Both the position numbers and the translations under genes were made by a program. From Stictocephala bisonia (taxonomy: Eukaryota; Arthropoda; Insecta; Hemiptera; Membracidae): DNA of 64,000 bases. Positions 40,291-51,928 of this stretch are shown piece after piece. Below the pieces are notes generated by a model. That model did not search any database. It had not been told where the DNA came from and saw nothing but the letters and a program-made list of their open reading frames with translations. Positions within the stretch are counted from its first letter, which is position 1; each line of letters starts with the position of its first letter. Where the stretch lies: NCBI GenBank assembly GCA_035578905.1, contig JAQJVL010002685.1, positions 22,231-86,230 of the forward strand, read 5' to 3'.

Positions 40291-40722
40291 GAGTGAAAGC
40301 AGGCAAACAGCTGACTGAGGAATGAAGAACTTTGAGAATAAAGGAGGTAATTTCATAACCAAAGTGGGGATCTGCAAGGATTTTGTGTTCATGAGTTACG
40401 GGCCTATAATACTTGGAATTACCTATTTCATCAAATCCCTTAAGACACTGTTTTACATTTGCTAACTAAACATTTAGATTAATAAGGAGTTTTAAGCTGT
40501 TATTACACTAATTTGTTCTAAATAATTATATAGTAAAAACTGTTTCCATGGGACGTTATTTTATTTCACAAATTTGAATTTGATTTAATTTTGTACATCA
40601 AAACAATGTTTCAGTTGATATAAGTTTTATTGTGCTGTGTATTGTACTATAATTTAATTTAATTATCTGTACACTGACGTATAATGACCGACCCTATGTC
40701 CAATACACGCACTAGTATTTGA

Positions 40723-40788
40723 ATCACTCACCCACACACACGTACGTGGTATTCGCCCACCCACCCATACATGTACAATAGTAATCGT
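40723..40788 (-). repeat. GGGTGGG-family minisatellite, minus orientation
   Basis: CACACACGTACGTGGTATT followed by CGCCCACCCACCCATACATG is the reverse complement of the family unit. Confidence 0.8.
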
Positions 40789-41344
40789 ATCATTTAATCA
40801 TTTAAGCATTAGTTCAAGGCTCTTTTTACGTTCAAATGTGCAATTATAATAAGCTAAATTAAACAAATAAGACTATTTTTTGGTAATAAAATAGACAGGT
40901 ATGTTATGATAGCATTTTTTATAGTTATTAATTATAATTGTTATATATTTATTAAGACAAGTGTTACGTATCAAATATTTTATAAATCAATATTGCGTAT
41001 TTCAAGAAACGTACTTATTTTTGACTCTAACATGAGCTGAAACGTTGCCTTCTGACAACAGTATTTTATAACTTTCTCACAATAAAAATATAACAATAAA
41101 ATCGTTTTAATGAAGAAAAAGTCCACTCTCAGATATAATGAGGTTACTCAAACACTGATTAATTAATTGTGGAGGATTTTTATTACACATTAGGAAACAC
41201 ATTACACGTAAAGTAACTGGCAATGTATTCGACGGGCTTTCCTGTGCCTTTGATCAACGAATAGCAACAAACAGCCGCCCTCCCTGTCCCCCAAAACCAC
41301 CTTCCTTTGGGATGTGTCAACCGATTTCCTTTCAATTCAAAATC

Positions 41345-41695
41345 AATATTCTAGTCCACAAGGCCCACATTTGAGTCTGCAAAGTCCACATTCTAATTAT
41401 AGTTTACAAATTCCTCATTCTAACCCATAAAGCCCACATTATAGTCCACAAAGACCGCATTATAGTTCAAAAAGTCCACACTTTGGTCCAGAACGTCCAC
41501 ATTAAGGTCCTGAACATCCAAATTATATTCTACAACGTCCACATTCTAGTTCACAAAATCCATAATCTAGTCCAAAAAGTGCACATTCTTGTCCACAAAG
41601 TCCACAATCTAGTCCACATCTTCCAAATTATAGTCCACGTTCTAGTCCACAAAGTCCTCATTCTAGTCCACAAAGTCCAAATACCATTCCCACCC
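41345..41695 (+). repeat. 21-bp minisatellite, about 16-17 copies
   Basis: The unit approximates TCTAGTCCACAAAGTCCACAT with 10-25% variation between copies. Because 21 is a multiple of three, one frame stays open and reads a pseudo-heptad (VHILVHK-like, 71 codons at 41483-41698). That frame has no upstream context and I treat it as repeat translation. Confidence 0.92.
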
Positions 41696-41944
41696 TAGAC
41701 GAAACCTTATTTAATCTTACCATACCAAAAATCAAAGACACTAGTTGAGATGGTGAGTAATTGAGAGGGTTATTCCAATTCACTCCTCCATGTAGCTCTC
41801 AGCCTTGTTCTCCCTGATGCTTTTCATATTTATGTAAAATAATGATACGTACATTATATTTATGTTTAATACATGGAATCCTAAAAGCACCACTCCCATT
41901 TTTTTATAGGTTCTTGTTTAAATGGACATTTGGTATTGATTTAT

Positions 41945-42015
41945 GGTACAATGACACTGTACGTGTAGGGGCAGGTGGGGGGTGGCCAATGCCACTGTAC
42001 GTGTACTATATTAGT
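41945..42015 (+). repeat. GGGTGGG-family minisatellite, two degenerate units
   Basis: CACTGTACGTGTAGGGGCAG and GGCCAATGCCACTGTACGTG show the family motif order. Confidence 0.75.
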
Positions 42016-43435
42016 GGGTAAATATAGGTACGTGTCACTTGAAGCTCTAGGATTTCAATGGAGGATAAGTTCTATACAATCAGGTATTACTGTGAAACTA
42101 ATAAATGCACTTCTGTTTATTTAAATTGAACTTTCATTGTCAGTGATATTTTAACTGGTACTAAATATTTGAATATACTATATTGTTAAATGGTAGTTTT
42201 TAGGAATGTTGAGTATCCCCATCCAATATTTAGTATTAAATCCCCATCCAATATTTAAATTGAGGGTTGCAGGAATTCTAATTAGGGAAAATGTTTATTT
42301 ATGCGTGTACATATGTAGGGATGATTTTGTTTTTGAATGTGTGCGTGTGTGTATGTATGTAGTTTTATTATTTGAAATTAACTATATTATTGTACAACTA
42401 AACTATTTTAAATGTAGTTTTAAATATTTTAGTCATATAAAGCAATAAAGAAATATTCAATATCCAGATTACTTTGACAAAAGGTAAATTGTGTTTTTTG
42501 AGTCGTTTCTTTTTTTCAGCTGAAAGAATTTGTTCTACTCGAGTTATTCAAAAACAGAAAGTTGACACTCTTTAACTTTCTTATTTTCTCTCTCCACTAC
42601 ACAAGCTCACTTTCGAATTATTTCCCTTGTGAAATTTTAAACTTCAAAATAATATCTTGCCTAATGTTTTTAAAAACATTTGGTGCCATGACATTTTACT
42701 TAAATGATTTAATTGCTAGCTATTTATCGTTTGAAATACTGTAAAACCGTTAAAATTGAAGCTTATTTTTTACTGTCCTTTAAACTATCACTTTGTAAAT
42801 AGTTTGTATATTAAAACAACACATGTATAAATAAAAAAATTTTTATAAATATATTAATTTGTAAACATTCAACTTATATCTGACTCAGACTTACTGTTGC
42901 TGTTATTATTATTTAATGCCCCGACTTGACTTCAGAGCTCCCTTACGATAAATTCTGGAACTTATTGTAGTTTGGGAATGCTACAACCAATGGTATGACG
43001 GTGTAAGCCAGTTGTAACCTTAGTAACGCCGTTACGTCTCACATCGTTGCCACGTTTCGGTTCTTTAACGGCAGGTCCATCATAACCTATTTATTAATAT
43101 TGTGAATTTTAGTGCGCGTAAACGTATTATGGTCGTGGATTTTCCTATCAATTATAGATTGTTCTTATCACATTATCTATATATCGTTATATTATATTAT
43201 TGTTTTAACAATTAAAAATGCCTCATCAAGTATATTTATAATCAATAGGTAATAATGATTTATTCTCTACCATATGTCAAAATCAAATACGTTCGTCTCA
43301 GCTAAACTCAAATGCCACTAAGCTTGCTCATGTGAAGTCGGAACATTCATTAATTAATTAACATTTTTATTTCGAAATTAACCTCATTCTTCTTATTCTG
43401 AAAGTTTTTCACTCCTCACTAAGCCGTTAGCCTGT
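42016..43435. other. No gene seen
   Basis: AT-rich sequence. A GC-richer patch at 42920-43085 is unassigned. Confidence 0.55.
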
Positions 43436-43605
43436 CCTTGGAAACAAATGGCAAACAATATAAACACAAAACCCCTCCGGTAAAGACCCCTTGGCCTGGC
43501 TATTGTTGGAGATATTGGTCCCATTCAACTTTGTATTGCTCAGCTTTTGTACTTCTTTAAATGTACCCTAAAACTTTCTCCACAGATTTTCGTATTGAAT
43601 TACCT
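43436..43605 (-). repeat. Dispersed repeat, inverted partner of 40.15-40.29 kb
   Basis: Read on the minus strand it matches the GTACAAAAGCTG and AAGTTGAATGGG blocks at 40175-40210. The copies lie about 3.3 kb apart in opposite orientation. Confidence 0.7.
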
Positions 43606-44600
43606 CATTTCCTATTGTTGAAAAGTAATAAATTTACTGTGAAAGTTCTTTCTCTTAATTCATTAATATTCTTGTAGTAACCAAATTAATAAATACAGAG
43701 GTCTTCAATGTGAAATTTAAAATTTAAAAAAACTATAAAACATTTGAATCCAATCAAAAATATTAATGAGGTGATATTGACACGTTTTGATTTGTTGTAG
43801 GGCGCAAAGTACGATCGAATCAATTACTAGTAAACAAATAAGCTGTTTATAAAATGTTTCAATCTTCTAACGTCGTGTTCAAAAAGTGTAGAACTGACAT
43901 TTATTACAGTTAATGGACATATAAATAAGTCATCACTCCCAGCCTTCGATTGTATTTTATCACATAAAAGAGGACGATTTAAATATAGTTCAAGGAGATG
44001 TAGTTGCTTTATAGTAGGGTTAATGAATCCAATAACACCGTACGTTTATGGGATATATAGTAGATTATGAGACAGTCAGAAATGTTCATTCAAAAAGAAA
44101 ATTATATATTCCTTCTATTGTTACCAAGAACAGGAAATAGAGCAGTTTTAGTTTTTGCTTTTACTAAGTTTATTAAACTTGATTTAAAAGAATTAATTAT
44201 AAGGTGTTTATATTTATACACATTTTTTATGTAAATATTTTATTTTTATTAGTTGTGGTGTACAAATTTACGTGTAGTGTAATATCAAAATTCTAATGCG
44301 TTGTAAGGCAGGTTTACATTTTAATCGTGTTTTTCAATATCTTTATCGAAACGACACACTATTGAAAATGTATTTTAAGCTAGACTCTAAATATAAATAT
44401 ATAATACAATAATAAAATTAAAAACTAAATACTACTGGATTTTTACTACAATATTCAAAGTAATTTATGTTTTTAGTAGTATAATATGGATCCCAGATAT
44501 AAAATGGTTTAAATTAGAAGTGACATTAAAAATAAATAATCAATTATACTAACAATGTAGTTCTCTTAACAAAGGTATACATTTAGTAATATGAGGTTTT
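43606..44600. other. No gene seen
   Basis: AT-rich sequence with a single degenerate minisatellite trace near 44035 (AACACCGTACGTTTATGGG). Confidence 0.55.
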
Positions 44601-44604
44601 GACC

Positions 44605-44778
44605 TATATCTAATGAGATGTAGCTCAGCTTGGTACTCTCATTAAGGCTGTAATGTTGGCAGGACTGGGTTTATCAGTGTATTCAAGCAGAATATATGGG
44701 GCCTGAATACAGATGAGATCATATCTAAAGCTGATTACTGCTGAACCCATGACATAGATTGTCAGATTAGCATAATAT
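44605..44778 (-). repeat. Dispersed repeat, inverted partner of 38.76-38.91 kb
   Basis: It contains GGCAGGACTGGGTTTAT, AGTGTATTC, GCCTGAATAC, TGAACCCATGACATAGATTG and TCAGATTAG, the complement of the copy at 38.76 kb. TAGCTCAGCTTGG at 44622 resembles a pol III A box, so a tRNA-derived SINE is possible, but no B box was found. Confidence 0.78.
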
Positions 44779-44917
44779 TATGGCAATATATGCGTTCCGT
44801 TTTACAGTTATCTGTATTGTATATTGGAGGTGTAACAGAGAAAAAATAAATAGAGGTCGCTTTCTTATGGCCACAGTGAACACCTCAGTATCAGTTACGT
44901 ACAGTGTGTTTGGCACT

Positions 44918-45768
44918 TGGTGTTTTAAATTTTACTGGGTTATTATACATGGTATTTTGAATAAAATAGTGGTTTACAATTTTTTTAATTAAATCTCTTT
45001 TTAAATAGTGATTTTTAAAGTTTTTACAAAATTAGTGACATGTGACTAGCAAAGTCAGTAATTGTAAAAAGTTTTACAAATTTACTTGTAACTTTAAAAA
45101 GACTTTTCATTACAAAAAAACGAAAGTAAAGGGTGTCAAACTATCTTAAATACTTCCCTAATAAATCCTCTTTTATTTGTTACATTGGACTCAAAGACTT
45201 ATTTGTTACATTGGACGTCTTTCATTGGCTTTATGTTTTGTAACTGAAAGCACTGGTTAAAAACTAAAAGGGTGGAAAAATAATTTATTGAAACAAGTGT
45301 TTTCAGTTACAAAACGTAAAGCTATATCAGCCAAGAAAGACGTTCGTTAAGTCCAATGTACCAAATAAAAGAGGATTTATTAGGAAAGTATTTAAGATGG
45401 TTTGACAATTTTCACATTCGCTTTTTTGTAATGAAAAGCCCTCTTAAAGTTACAAGTGAATGTGTAAAGCTTATAAATTGCGTTTTTTCATTAACCTAAA
45501 CCATAATAAAATACAACCAATATTAACGGGAAACAGTTTATTCTGTTTAACATTAAACGCTTTTTAATAATATACCACACTTTTGAGTATTTTATGCCGA
45601 TTATTATAGGAAAAACTAACTTTGTTAATTGTTAGTCACAAGTCACTAATTTTGCAAAAAGAAAAACTCTAAAAATTACTATTTAAAGAAGAATTGTAAT
45701 ACATTAATTCTAACAACACCGTTACACTCCAAATACCATGTACAATAACCCAGTTAAATGTTAAACAC
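44918..45768. repeat. Large imperfect foldback, arms about 330 and 470 bp, loop about 45 bp
   Basis: Arm 1 (about 44918-45250) and arm 2 (about 45296-45768) are reverse complements over most of their length. Matching pairs include ACTGGGTTATTATACATGG with CCATGTACAATAACCCAGT, CTAATAAATCCTCTTTTATT with AATAAAAGAGGATTTATTAG, and TGTTTTGTAACTGAAA with TTTCAGTTACAAAAC. Arm 2 is longer through insertions. Open frames here are incidental. It could be a foldback/MITE pair or a hairpin-RNA source. Confidence 0.88.
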
Positions 45769-46190
45769 TAAATGTGATTCAACCTGTATAGATTACTAAT
45801 ATACATCTTCATACATATGTAGTAATAATTACTATTTGAGGGGAAATAAGGGAGGGGCTGACAAGGTGCTGGTCCTGCCATCGCATGACATACTGGAGAA
45901 CTAACTACTTTATTTTATTTTTATTGCGTAGTAACAATTTTTAACATTTCATGCAATCGTCAATATTATATACTCAACATACTAACTAGACGCATGTTTA
46001 GACCACTATTGGATGTAACCTCTTTTTCTTTGTTCTCTGTGGAGTTGGAAGTACTGAAGGGAGGCGGCGGTGAGGCATTACTCAAGATGAAGGGTGGTGA
46101 AGCCATGGACCCAGGGTTGGTGAGCAGTAGATACAGAGGACGAGGTTTGCCCTTCACCTGCAGACTGGCCTCCTTGCCGTATAGCATAAA
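45769..46190. other. GC-richer unidentified block at 46014-46190
   Basis: A patch with GGAGGCGGCGGTGAGGC and GAGGTTTGCCCTTCACC is open on both strands (89 and 73 codons). No motif is recognised. It directly abuts a SINE-like fragment, which suggests repeat origin. Confidence 0.4.
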
Positions 46191-46194
46191 GAAA

Positions 46195-46290
46195 CATTAC
46201 ATGGTTCGGATTCCACGTAAAGCTGTAGGTCCCATAGTTGCCCTGGCTATATTTTGCTATTAATAGATAGTCCTTTCTTAGCTAAGTCGA
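46195..46290 (+). repeat. SINE-like dispersed repeat, copy 4, 3' part only
   Basis: ATGGTTCGGATTCCACG, TAAAGCTGTAGGTCCC, GTTGCCCTGGCTAT and ATTAATAGATAGTCC match the 3' half of the copy at 32.75-33.1 kb. Confidence 0.8.
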
Positions 46291-47685
46291 AGTTCAGAAT
46301 ATTATGTTTCTAATATCTCGTTACAGTTAAAAATTATACTCTAAAGACTATAAAGCTCGATTTTATGATACCAATCTTAATATGCATCATAACCTTAGTA
46401 TGAAAGTTTTATATTAAAATAGTAAATATAACACATAAACGTTTTGTATGGACAATTATTTACCACTTAAAATGTTTTGCTGACAATATTAAAAATTTAA
46501 ATATTGACTAAAAACCTTAAATGTGTTATTGCATATTTTAAGATGACTGTTTCTTTTTATTGTTAACTATAAGAATATCATGATTTCCCTTCTTTCTCTT
46601 CTAAAATTAAATAAACTTCTTTTGCTTCATTAACTATTATCTATTTTTTTTTATTTAGTATTATTTATAAAATAATTATTTTTAATATTAAATTTTATCT
46701 TCATTGTTGTTCAAATCATTTTTCTAAACCCTCATTCAGTATGGTATTGCCTACTTCAGTTTTCACTCCGTTTCTTCTTAAAAGATAGGAAGGGTGAGAG
46801 AATATATTAAAATATATTACAAACATTAGATATAATTTTCTTAGCTGGTTTAAAACATATGACCAGAGTTTGATACTAAAAGTAGGTGAAAAACAGTTTG
46901 TGGCTTTCAAACGTGGACCTACGGTTAACAATTGAAAAATGTATGAGATAAGTTGTTTGGACTGACCTCAACAACCCCTATCTAGTATGCTTAAAAATAT
47001 ATTTTTCAATATTTAATAGAAATATGTATATTTTACCTTTTTTTTAATCTAAATTATTAGTATGAAAAACATTCTTGTGACCATCAAACTGGAGATTTCA
47101 TTTTACTGGTTAAGAGTCTGCTACAACTGGCACCATATTGGATTTCATTATCCATGAGGCCAATTTTAATGACAAACAAAGTTAACAGCTTAATATGTGG
47201 AAGTACTATTTTGAACTTGGCCTCATTTGAAACAAACACTATTATTCTAATTAACCTTGAGATAATATTTTAATGTAATCCTTTTTTTTTCAATTTAAAA
47301 TAACTATTGCTCTAATTCAAAATTTTTTTAATACATCATAAGCAGTCGGACTCTAGTAACACTGTACTTCAAAGCATGTTAACATTTTAAATACATATCA
47401 TAAGTTCAAAAGTGTAATCGTGAAACCTTTTCATGTGATAGTAGTGTTAGTAATGATAGTAATGTTTAACAGCTAAAGTTGATAAAAACTCTCCTTGAAA
47501 GACTCTAGTAGGGTTGTACTGATACTTCAAAATGTTGAAAACTGTATTTAATATTAGGAAGAAAAACTAATGTCTACTTTAAAACATTTTTATGTAATGT
47601 AAAATGTTACTTAATATGAATTTTACCAATTAACACCTCCATAAGATAGTAAATCACTATTGATTAATACATTAGCAATGAGCTT
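46291..47685. other. No gene seen
   Basis: AT-rich sequence without recognisable features. Confidence 0.55.
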
Positions 47686-47689
47686 CTAA

Positions 47690-47935
47690 CAACTGTACTT
47701 ACATGATAGCAGCTACATATCTCCAGTTACGTAATTGTAGTTCCATGAATTTAGTTAACTTATTGTAGTTACATTTCTTCAGTTACGTAAGTATAGTTAC
47801 ATTATCGTAGTTACATGAATATAGTTAGATGACTGTGTTTACACTAATTTAGTTGCATGATTGTGGTTACTTTATTTAGTTGTAGTTGCAAAATTGTAGT
47901 TACATGACTTTAGACAGTTACTTGATGCAGATACG
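47690..47935 (+). repeat. Degenerate minisatellite, about 14-bp unit
   Basis: ATTGTAGTTACATGA-like units recur at least fourteen times with substitutions and small indels (GTAGTTACATGA, ATAGTTACATTA, TTAGTTGCATGA and so on). Confidence 0.85.
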
Positions 47936-48655
47936 TGAAAAGAACGTAGTAGAGTAACAGCAACCGTAATACATTCTACAGACGCTGATCACGCACTCAA
48001 CTCATCAACTCTACAAAATTGTGTTTTCTGAGCGAGGATATTAAACAGCTAACTGTTATTTTCCCTCACGGTTTCTAGTAACGTTTCGAGTAAACACATT
48101 CTTTTGGAACAATGTGTAAATTAGAGATAAATTCGAAAGACAACCTTAAAACATACATTTAAGGGTGAAGTAATTCAGGATGTATAGTTACATTTGACAG
48201 TTGTTCCATACAACAGTAATATGAATTTCTAGCCTAATATATTTTTGAAACGGCAAATCTCTTTATTCAGAGGCGCATGACTACTAAACGACAAACAGTT
48301 AAACAGTATTAAGGAATGATAGATAAAACAACCTGAAAAATGTACAAATAACAGTCTTTTATTACTTTTAATATAATCATTTTCAAAAACTGTGAAATAT
48401 ATTTAACACAAAAAAGGATTGTCATATAGAGTAATTGAACATCGTTAAATGTATTTAAAATGAAATTTATGTTATAGCTAAAGTCGTGAATAAAAAACTT
48501 AAATATCAATAAAATGTAAAAGAGTGCTTATAGGTTTAGTTAAAACATTACCAATTAATTTGATTTGAAGTAATTTTTCTAAACAAACATAATTTTCACT
48601 GACATACTGTCAATATTAAAATAATTGTTTACATATAATTTTAATCAATATAAGT
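47936..48655. other. No gene seen
   Basis: AT-rich sequence without recognisable features. Confidence 0.55.
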
Positions 48656-48664
48656 AGTGTAAAA

Positions 48665-49010
48665 GGCGGGTTCTGGGGGACCTTTTGACCTCTGTTATCA
48701 GTGTTATCACCACGTGTTGACCCCAGAGGTCAACTTTACTATTGTTTACAACTGATAATCAGCAAGGTCGTTGACCTTTCATTGATAATCACCACGTGGT
48801 GACCTTGAAGGTCAAGTTTACTACGAGCACGTGGACCCCCCGCAACGTTGTCGTAGGTCAGTGTTGTTTTGGTGTGACGTCATGCCGTTTTCGCGCTCTT
48901 TTTTCTGTCAGTAGTACACACATACTATTGTTTACTACAAGCACGTGGACCCCCCGCGATGACGTTGTCCTAGGTCAGTGTTGTTTTGGTGTGACGTCAC
49001 GCCGTATTTA
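48665..49010. promoter_or_regulatory. Duplicated block rich in CRE, E-box and AGGTCA-type sites
   Basis: A 75-bp segment occurs twice (48816-48888 and 48930-49006), each copy with an AGCACGTGGACCCCCCGC block and a TGACGTCA element (48875-48882 and 48992-48999). Upstream are perfect inverted pairs: GTTGACCCCAGAGGTCAAC (48715-48733) and TGACCTTGAAGGTCA (48800-48814), plus CACGTG boxes near 48711 and 48793. Such sites are known bHLH, bZIP and nuclear-receptor targets. No gene start is recognised beside them, so function is inferred only from motif density. Confidence 0.5.
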
Positions 49011-49044
49011 TTAAAATTAATTGTATTTATTTGAATTGCTGGCA

Positions 49045-49132
49045 AAAAGTGTCGAATACCGGAGCCGGGATCGATCCTAGAACCTTCCGTTTGTGAAACG
49101 GAGTCGATACCACCGCAGCACAGTGACACACC
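49045..49132 (-). repeat. tRNA-Val(CAC)-like sequence, probably a SINE head
   Basis: On the minus strand a 5-bp anticodon stem TCCGT/ACGGA encloses a canonical 7-nt loop TTCACAA, giving anticodon CAC with T33 and A37. A D-arm-like GTGGTATCGA precedes it, and a T-arm-like CTAGGATCGATCCCGG with one mismatched pair follows. Outer GTGTC/GACAC can pair but are separated from the T-arm by extra bases, and TTTTT follows. The T-loop ATCGATC departs from the usual TTC start. This fits a tRNA-derived SINE or tRNA pseudogene rather than a working tRNA. Confidence 0.6.
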
Positions 49133-49199
49133 CGAGAGGGTAACGTAAGTAGCGGCAGAAGAACGTGTGTGACGTCCGCCGCCGCCGCGAGCCAGATGC

Positions 49200-50225
49200 A
49201 TTTATACTATATGAAATGTATATTTTTTTTCTCCCAATAATTCGTATTTAATATAGTATTACTGTCGAAAAAAAACAATTCAGTTTCTCTTTATACTATA
49301 TAAAATGTACCAACTGTTTTTTTTTCACAGTGTTACCAACTCGCACGATTAATTGCCAAAAAAAAATATATGTCAGTGCTACCAACTCACACGATTTATT
49401 ACATTATACTATAATAAATACATATACGATTATTAAATTATACTATATTAAATACAAATACGATTATTAAATTATACTATATTAAATACAAACGCGTTTT
49501 TCGGTGTTACAGTAATATTATTTTAATTCGTTATCCTTTTATATCCTTTTCAGTTGCGAATAAATACGTTAAAACGGTCGTCAAGTATTAGGAGAACAGA
49601 ATTTGGCAAGATCTCTGAACTCAGCCATTGATATCATGAGCGCGCTATCATATCGCTTGACCTCAGGGTCAGGCGGCGCGCTCTTTATCAGCCCGCTGGT
49701 GCACGACTTTTCTTGGCAACAATTACGCTTCCTCTTCACTTCTGCTAGCCTAATACTGTATTTATTTTAAAACCTCTAAAATCGCTCACCTGAGCTAAAC
49801 AAGGTATCATATGTTTAAATAAAATTAATTGAAGGATTGTTCTTAACCAGTCAACGTCTTTTTTTCCCTGATTTAATCCTATAAAGAGTATTTACATTAT
49901 AGTACCTACATATAGTAGATGATATTCATATAATAATTAATATTTATATTTTTGAAAACTCTATGAAAAAGGTTATGCTTTAATTAAAGTGTATTTTTTT
50001 TCTCGTTACACGGTAAACAGTATTAATGTGAATTATAATAGTAATATTTTGTATTTTATATAGTATTAATTTGTTCTGACCGTTTAACAAATGAACCAGA
50101 GGTTTTTTTCTTGTTGTTGTATAGTTTTCATAACAGCTGATTTTTTTTTTTTTTTACAACAGCTGATGTGTCTTCTGCTACCAGAGAACTCTTTGTATAC
50201 GAGAAAATGTTCTAAGTCTAATTTT
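49200..50225. other. No gene seen; left flank of the viral element
   Basis: AT-rich, with a GC-richer patch at 49600-49730 (GAGCGCGC, a CTTGACCTCAGGGTCAGG inverted pair, GGCGGCGCGCTC). The element's left boundary lies somewhere between here and 50300. No terminal inverted repeat or target duplication was identified. Confidence 0.45.
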
Positions 50226-50300
50226 GCTGATGCAATATTTCATCATCTGTACTTTGAGTTTGGATCTTGACCACCACGCGGCCTAACACGTGTGCACGCG

Positions 50301-50366
50301 GTCGGACACATGTTCAATTGACGTCATTTACTGAGTATAAATACACCAAGATTTCAAGCACGCAGT
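50301..50366 (+). promoter_or_regulatory. Viral left promoter: CRE plus TATA box
   Basis: TTCAATTGACGTCATTTA (CRE TGACGTCA at 50319-50326) is followed by GAGTATAAATACACCAAG, with TATAAAT at about 50336-50342. Transcription would begin near 50365, just ahead of the first leader exon. A clearly related copy lies inverted at 62401-62466, sharing the GTTCAATTGA, TATAAATAC and CAAGATTTCA blocks in order. Sharing between the two outward ends of the gene cluster argues that both are used promoters of one element. Confidence 0.75.
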
Positions 50367-50470
50367 ATCTGCAGTTGTTTCAAGTTCTAGAGACCAACGG
50401 CCCCAACGTCTTTTCCGGAACCTCTAGACTTGAACAACCTGATCATTGGCTGTAGCAGATATTGAATCTG
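50366..50470 (+). other. Putative non-coding leader exon 1
   Basis: About 105 nt from the expected transcription start to a strong splice donor CTG|GTGAGT at 50471. A matching acceptor with a pyrimidine tract ends at 51232. No open frame uses it, so it would be 5' untranslated leader of the dUTPase/ORF296/PolB transcripts. Confidence 0.5.
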
Positions 50471-51029
50471 GTGAGTAAATGATTTAGATTTCCCAATTTA
50501 TTAGCATTATTAGTTATGAACAGTAACTATTTTATATTATTCTCTAACATCATTTTCAATTAATATTTTAACAAAATAATCATTATACTCTTTATGAAAA
50601 CTAATAATTTAAAATTTATTTACAGATATTTCTTTAACTAAATTATTTAACAACACATTTTAATAATACCAATAATGCGTTAGTATTATAAAATGCTTGG
50701 AGAATACAAATTATTTAATTTATGTAAAAATTATATTTATGATTTTAAACAATATTTTAACATTAATTGCATGACATTATTTCTTAAACCTAATTACAGT
50801 TGTGTTTTATTTATTTTTATTTTCAACCATACAACTAATTTAACTAAATTACTTCATACTATATGTTCTGATTATAATTTATTTCTTTCTTAAATCATCT
50901 ACCACATTATTCAAATACGCGTTTATGAAATATTAGTTTGTGGAATTATATTGTATATTTGGTAATGTATGAACTAAAAGATATTGTACACTAACCTTTT
51001 TAAATCATTGTCGAACAGACTAGTTATTA

Positions 51030-51905
51030 ACGGTAACCATTTTATTTATTCAACATCAATATTTTAGTAAAATAATAACTATCCAGAGCTTAAATTCATA
51101 TTATAATTATATTAACGTTACTGTGACTCTTAATACTCTATTTCACAACTTATTGTTTGAAAAAAATAAGAACCATACGGAATGTTTTTAATAAAGTCAT
51201 ATTGTAATAAAATTTTTTTTTCTTTTTTTCAGGCTGTCCATCTGCTTATAGCGAGGCTGTCCATCTGCTTATAGCGAGGCTGTCCATCTGCTTATAGCGT
51301 GCAGTACATCTGTTATATCGCATAGATTAGCTACTCAACAAGAAACTCATCTGTTTCATCGCATAGACTTACCACTCAACAAGAAACCTGCCACTTCGTA
51401 GAGCATCCATTGTCATTACTAACGGTAAATATTTTATATATTTAACATCAATATTTTAGCAAAATAATAACTATCCTTTTTATGAAAATCAGTATGATCA
51501 ACCAATTTTCAGTTGCGTTTTTCACTAAATATTTCTTTATGTGCTTTCAACCAAATTGATTATTTTTGCTTGAGTTCAAATAAATGTCAGTTTAGAGCTT
51601 AAATTCATATTATAATTATATTAACGTTACTGTGACCCTTAATACTCTATTTCACAACTTATTGTTTGAAAAAAAAAATAAGAACTATACGGAATGTTTT
51701 TAATAAAGTCATATTGTAATAAAATGTTTTTTCTTTTTTTTTCAGGCTGTCCATCTGCTTATAGCCTGCAGTACATCTGTTCTATCGCATAGATTAACCA
51801 CTCAACAAGAAACTCATCTGTTCCATCGCATAGACTTACCACTCAACAAGAAACCTGCCACTTCGTAGAGCGTCAATTGTCAAGCAAATACATTACTAGT
51901 ACGTA
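51030..51905 (+). repeat. Tandemly duplicated intron-plus-leader-exon unit
   Basis: The segment from about 51035 to 51424 is repeated from about 51425 to 51905. Each copy has an AGCTTAAATTCATATTATAA block, AATAAAGTCATATTGTAATA, a T-rich tract ending in CAG, and an exon starting GCTGTCCATCTGCTTATAGC. Copy 1 additionally carries the exon start in three tandem 23-bp repeats (51231-51300). Acceptors end at 51232 and 51745; donors of the form GTAAAT lie near 51425 and 51903. Alternative leaders are therefore possible. The region precedes the dUTPase start directly. Confidence 0.85.
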
Positions 51906-51928
51906 AATTATTTTTTATTACTTTAAAA

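Noticed and set aside
41483..41698. 71-codon heptad-like (VHxLVHK) coiled protein
   Set aside because: The periodicity comes from a 21-bp tandem repeat; no upstream context or codon bias supports a gene.
44620..44650. tRNA gene from a TAGCTCAGCTTGG A-box-like start
   Set aside because: No B box, anticodon arm or acceptor pairing follows at tRNA distances.
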